In this document: positions 61,641 through 64,000 of the stretch, one piece after another | Numbering within the stretch: the first letter of the stretch is position 1 | Layout: every line of letters starts with the position of its first letter | Assembly: GCF_017498545.1 (NCBI RefSeq) | Contig: NZ_CP071793.1 | Coordinates: forward strand, 930,001-994,000 | Reading direction: 5' to 3' | Source: Sulfidibacter corallicola | GTDB taxonomy: Bacteria > Acidobacteriota > Holophagae > Acanthopleuribacterales > Acanthopleuribacteraceae | Length of the DNA stretch: 64,000 bases | Notes under the pieces: generated by a model | Databases searched by the model: none | The model's input: only the letters and a program-made list of their open reading frames with translations | Told to the model about the DNA's origin: nothing | Program-made: the position numbers and the translations under genes

Positions 61641-62003
61641 ATGCACTTTTTGGATCGCCTGGTCGAAGAGCGCATTCGTGCGGCCCAGCGCGACGGTGCT
61701 TTCGACAATCTGCCCGGGAAGGGCAAGCCACTGGAGTTCGAGGATGACAGCGGTGTTCCCGAGGAGCTTCGTGTCGCTTACAAGATCCTCAAGAACGCCG
61801 GTTGTGTGCCGCCCGAAATGGCCTTGCGCAAGGAATTGGTGTCGCTTCAGGCATTGATCGAAACCGCCGAGGACGAACGCGCGGCATTGCGTTACCGGCG
61901 CCAACTCAATTTGAAGCGGTTGCAATTGGAGACTGCCATGCAGCGGTTGGGCAGGAACATTCCGCTGGATTATCTCGAGGCTGTCCAGGAAAAATTGAAT
62001 TGA
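61641..62003 (+). CDS. DUF1992 / DnaJ-C28-like protein
   Basis: The product has 120 residues from MHFLDRLVEERIRAA, with GGAGG upstream. The sequence LVEERIRAAQRDGAFDNLPGKGKPLEF, then VAYKILKNAGCVPPEMALRKE, is the recognised DUF1992 (DnaJ homologue subfamily C member 28 conserved) motif. The rest is helical (LQALIETAEDERAALRYRRQL, LNLKRLQLETAM). The family's biochemical role is not known to me. It is the last gene before the HMA lipoprotein gene. Confidence 0.92.
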   Translation: MHFLDRLVEERIRAAQRDGAFDNLPGKGKPLEFEDDSGVPEELRVAYKILKNAGCVPPEMALRKELVSLQALIETAEDERAALRYRRQLNLKRLQLETAMQRLGRNIPLDYLEAVQEKLN

Positions 62004-62086
62004 AACGAGCGCGGGGGAAAAGGCCGCGATTTGGCACTTCGGCCGCCGCGTGACGCATGCGTTTCCCACGAACAAGGAGCATTTTC

Positions 62087-62449
62087 ATGTCGCACATCCG
62101 AGAACAACGTCCCCTGCGGGGTCTGATCCTCCTGGCCGCGGTGGCCGTGGCGCTGCTGCTCACGGCGTGTCACAGCGAGGCTTCCAAGTCGGAACCGGCC
62201 GAGATCGTCACCACCCGTTTTTCGGTCGAGGGGATGACGTGCGATTCTTGTAACCAGGCGATTCAGGGCGCAGTGGGCAAGCTCGCGGGGGTCGAATCGT
62301 GCGTGGCCGATTTCCAGACGGGCACCGCCGTCGTTCGCCACGACGCGGGTGCGGTTCCCGTGGCCACCCTGCAGGAGACGATCGATCGATTGGGCTACCA
62401 ATCGAAACCCGAAGCCGCCAAAACGCCCGAGCCCGCCGCTTCGCAGTGA
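62087..62449 (+). CDS. HMA-domain lipoprotein (periplasmic metal-binding)
   Basis: The product has 120 residues; AAGGAG eight bases upstream selects MSHIREQRP over an in-frame ATG at 62057. A lipoprotein signal (LILLAAVAVALLLTAC) ends at a lipobox Cys. Residues about 48-110 are a heavy-metal-associated domain: VEGMTCDSCNQAIQGAVGKLAGV with the metal-binding C-x2-C, then VVRHDAGAVPVATLQETIDRLGY. It should bind Cu(I) or another soft metal outside the cytoplasm and pass it on. No copper pump or chaperone operon is adjacent. The C-terminal 15 residues are a Pro/Ala-rich tail. Confidence 0.9.
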   Translation: MSHIREQRPLRGLILLAAVAVALLLTACHSEASKSEPAEIVTTRFSVEGMTCDSCNQAIQGAVGKLAGVESCVADFQTGTAVVRHDAGAVPVATLQETIDRLGYQSKPEAAKTPEPAASQ

Positions 62450-62815
62450 GGCCTTCCGAAGGACCCGAGTGTTCGCAGGCGGTAGGCGCCGGGCCCGCCC
62501 AGGGCACTGGGCCCACTGTCGAAGTGACTCCGCCTTGGCGTCCCTTTTGAAATGCGGGAACCTCCTACCGGTTTGCTTTGACGGAGAAGGTACACCGAAC
62601 ATCTTCGCTTCGCTCTTTTTTATCTTTAAAACGGTTGTTTGAGTGGCTTCGATTGGTGGAGCAAGCTGCTCCACCTACCGGCACGACGATCCACTCGGGA
62701 TGCGGGAGCTGCCTGTTTGAGCCACTCCGAATGTCGGCCGGGCCGGCTTACCGCCCCTGACCAACCCACCGGCACGACGATCCGCTCGGGATGCGGGAAC
62801 TCTCGGCTCGTGCCG
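62450..62815. other. Gene-free region with palindrome-family copy
   Basis: Lies between the HMA gene (+) and the ACT-domain gene (-), convergent. The palindrome GGTGGAGCA-AGC-TGCTCCACC is at 62655-62675, followed by TACCGGCACGACGATCC and GGGATGCGGGAGCT. A second, partial flank (CACCGGCACGACGATCCGCT) follows at about 62769. No other element was noted. Confidence 0.6.
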
Positions 62816-63481
62816 CTACGTCAGGCCGTTGCGCTTCTTGCCGAATCGGGCCAGGATCGATTCGAACGCCAGATTCACCGTGGACGACTCGATGTAGATG
62901 ATGAACTCCGTGGCCGTCGAGGAGACCTCGATCACGTTGATGCCCTGCAACGCCACCATCTGCAGCATCAGGTACAGCACTCCTGGCACCTCCAGGAACT
63001 TCTCGTGGAACTTCACCCCCACCGACGCCAGATCGCGGTGAATGTGCTTGAACGGCTCCCCGATCAATTGCTCCGCCGTTCCTAAGTTCTCGCTCTCGAT
63101 GATTGCCGTGATCTCGCTGATTCCCTCCGTGATCGTCATGAACCCGTCCGCCTCGCGAATCGTGCCGTACAGCCGGTTCAATTCCGCGTGAGATTGGCGC
63201 GTCTTGTTCACGGTGAAGGAACACAAATTGGTGTGAATGTTGACCTTGTCGATGAAGAAATGCTCACGGGGCTTGCTCGTCACCGCCGACAACTCGCGCT
63301 TCAGGCGCGAGAGGTTCATCAACACCGCCGATTCCTGGACCTCCTTGTGACAACGCGCCTCGATCAACGGCAACAGGTAACGCGCCACCTGACTGAGGTT
63401 CAACAAGTCGTGGTGGAATCCGAGCGAGAGGAACTCGTTTTCCTGGACCAACTCGCGAATGGCGTCCGAGATCTTGCGCAT
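62816..63481 (-). CDS. ACT-domain regulatory protein (aspartokinase-like ACT pair)
   Basis: The product has 221 residues. GGAGG lies upstream of the ATG. Residues 1-70 are helical (ISDAIRELVQENEFLSLGFHHDLLNLSQVARYLLPLIE). The rest has two ACT-like segments: KVNIHTNLCSFTVNKTRQ with LYGTIREADGFMTITEGISEITAIIES, and VPGVLYLMLQMVALQGINVIEVSSTATEFIIYIESSTVN. The second matches the ACT pair at the C-terminus of aspartokinases, though no kinase domain is present. ACT domains bind amino acids and modulate enzymes. It is divergent from the LysW-like gene and shares its promoter region, suggesting a link to lysine or aspartate-pathway control. Confidence 0.8.
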   Translation of the reverse strand: MRKISDAIRELVQENEFLSLGFHHDLLNLSQVARYLLPLIEARCHKEVQESAVLMNLSRLKRELSAVTSKPREHFFIDKVNIHTNLCSFTVNKTRQSHAELNRLYGTIREADGFMTITEGISEITAIIESENLGTAEQLIGEPFKHIHRDLASVGVKFHEKFLEVPGVLYLMLQMVALQGINVIEVSSTATEFIIYIESSTVNLAFESILARFGKKRNGLT

Positions 63482-63540
63482 GGGGCCTCCGCCTGAATTC
63501 AGGTAGTGTCAAAATCGAGAAAGTATAGATATTTAACATT

Positions 63541-63570
63541 TTGGATTTATTTTTCACTATTATCTATAAA
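63541..63570 (+). promoter_or_regulatory. Candidate promoter of the LysW-like gene
   Basis: TTGGAT (63541-63546), an 18-bp spacer and TATAAA (63565-63570) lie in an A+T-rich island about 120 bases before the gene, in otherwise G+C-rich DNA. The island (63498-63590) separates divergent genes and probably carries promoters for both. Confidence 0.4.
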
Positions 63571-63690
63571 AAATGTACCCCCGCCAACATCCGCGTTATT
63601 TGTTTTGGCCAACGAGGGTCCTCCCCCGGCCTCGTCGGGACGTCCCCCCGTCCCACCCACCTTTGGACAAATTTTGGAGAGGAGGCGGAC

Positions 63691-63882
63691 ATGACCACCG
63701 CACAAGCAACTGCCACGACCTTTGAATGCGTCGTTTGTGGCGCCCCCATCGAGCTCGGCGACGACACCCTGCAAGGCGAACTGATCGATTGCGGGGACTG
63801 CGGCACCGAGCTGGAAGTCGTCAGCACCCAGCCCTTTCTGATTCAGGAAGCGCCGCAGGAAGCTGAAGACTGGGGTCAGTGA
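63691..63882 (+). CDS. lysW: LysW-like amino-group carrier protein with C-terminal Gln
   Basis: The product has 63 residues; GGAGGCGGAC precedes the ATG. It carries the LysW zinc ribbon (FECVVCGAPIELGDD, LIDCGDCGTELEVVS; two C-x2-C pairs) and the family's acidic EDWG tail. LysW carries alpha-aminoadipate or glutamate by an isopeptide bond to the side-chain carboxyl of its final Glu, shielding the amino group while LysX, LysZ, LysY, LysJ and LysK act. Here the last codon is CAG: the protein ends E-D-W-G-Q, so no gamma-carboxyl is available without prior deamidation. The window ends before any lysX/argX gene can be seen. Family assignment is strong; function in lysine synthesis is uncertain. 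Confidence 0.88.
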   Translation: MTTAQATATTFECVVCGAPIELGDDTLQGELIDCGDCGTELEVVSTQPFLIQEAPQEAEDWGQ

Positions 63883-64000
63883 TCGGTTCCCCACCGGTGG
63901 CGGTCACCTGCTTCTTCGGTCTCGGCGTCGGGCCATCGTTCCGGCGCTGTTTGGAAGCGGGAACCGTCGCTTCGCTTTCTCGGCACGACGGGCCCTTCCC
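63883..64000. other. Intergenic tail at the right edge
   Basis: No gene start is seen in the last 118 bases. It contains CCACCGGTGG (a 10-bp palindrome, 63890-63899) and GAAGCGGGAACC resembling the flank motif of the palindrome family. Confidence 0.3.

Overview
The window is G+C-rich DNA from what looks like a Gram-negative bacterium. The evidence is lipoprotein signals, a DUF3570 outer-membrane-type beta-barrel, large secreted beta-propeller proteins and a LysW amino-group carrier. The mix of giant extracellular proteins, LytS/LytTR signalling, LysW and abundant palindromic intergenic repeats would suit Acidobacteriota (for example the Acanthopleuribacter group) or a deltaproteobacterial-type lineage. 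That placement is inference; no rRNA or tRNA gene was recognised.

Layout. 1-2588 (-): the front part of a secreted BNR/VPS10-type beta-propeller protein running off the left edge. 2589-3769: repeat-rich intergenic DNA. 3770-5137 (-): TPR protein with a C-terminal SseB-like domain. 5468-6025 (+): small secreted protein. 6112-35385 (+): one long co-directional operon, headed by a good sigma70-type promoter, encoding a contractile phage-tail-like particle. It encodes a terminator-like protein, sheath, tube, tail chaperone, a disordered repeat protein, a small baseplate or adaptor protein and a 1141-aa helical tape-measure-like protein. These are followed by a 1401-aa NHL-propeller/zinc-metalloprotease protein, a 1555-aa amidase_3 protein, hub gpD, spike gpV, PAAR tip, gp25, gpJ and a gpI-propeller fusion. 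Two paralogous Ig/coiled-coil fibre-like proteins complete it. No capsid, terminase, integrase, holin or AAA+ ATPase gene is visible, so it is neither an intact prophage nor a canonical eCIS. It is the best candidate for an undescribed system.

35471-48242: TPR esterase (-), LytS/LytTR two-component pair (+), an ApbE-DUF4266-DUF3570-TlpA operon (-), an orphan receiver protein (+), a three-domain FkbM-type methyltransferase (-) and a ThrE exporter (+). 49195-53255 (-): a rhomboid-like pseudoprotease, an ArsC-family protein, a secreted hypothetical and a tandem-CBS protein. 53976-63882: a family B DNA polymerase (+) whose polymerase motifs are degraded while its exonuclease motifs are intact, an SSS symporter, an FMN/Fe-S glutamate-synthase-like protein, an SDR-like oxidoreductase, DUF1992, an HMA lipoprotein, an ACT-domain protein (-) and a LysW-like carrier ending in Gln instead of Glu (+).

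Across the window intergenic DNA is seeded with one family of palindromes: a 9-bp stem, an AGC/GCT-type loop and a flank reading CTACAGGC. Stem sequences differ between copies but stay self-complementary. They occur singly, as exact 156-bp tandem units between the two fibre genes, as 298-bp units at 39.4-40.1 kb, and inside a 221-bp segmental duplication next to the rhomboid-like gene.
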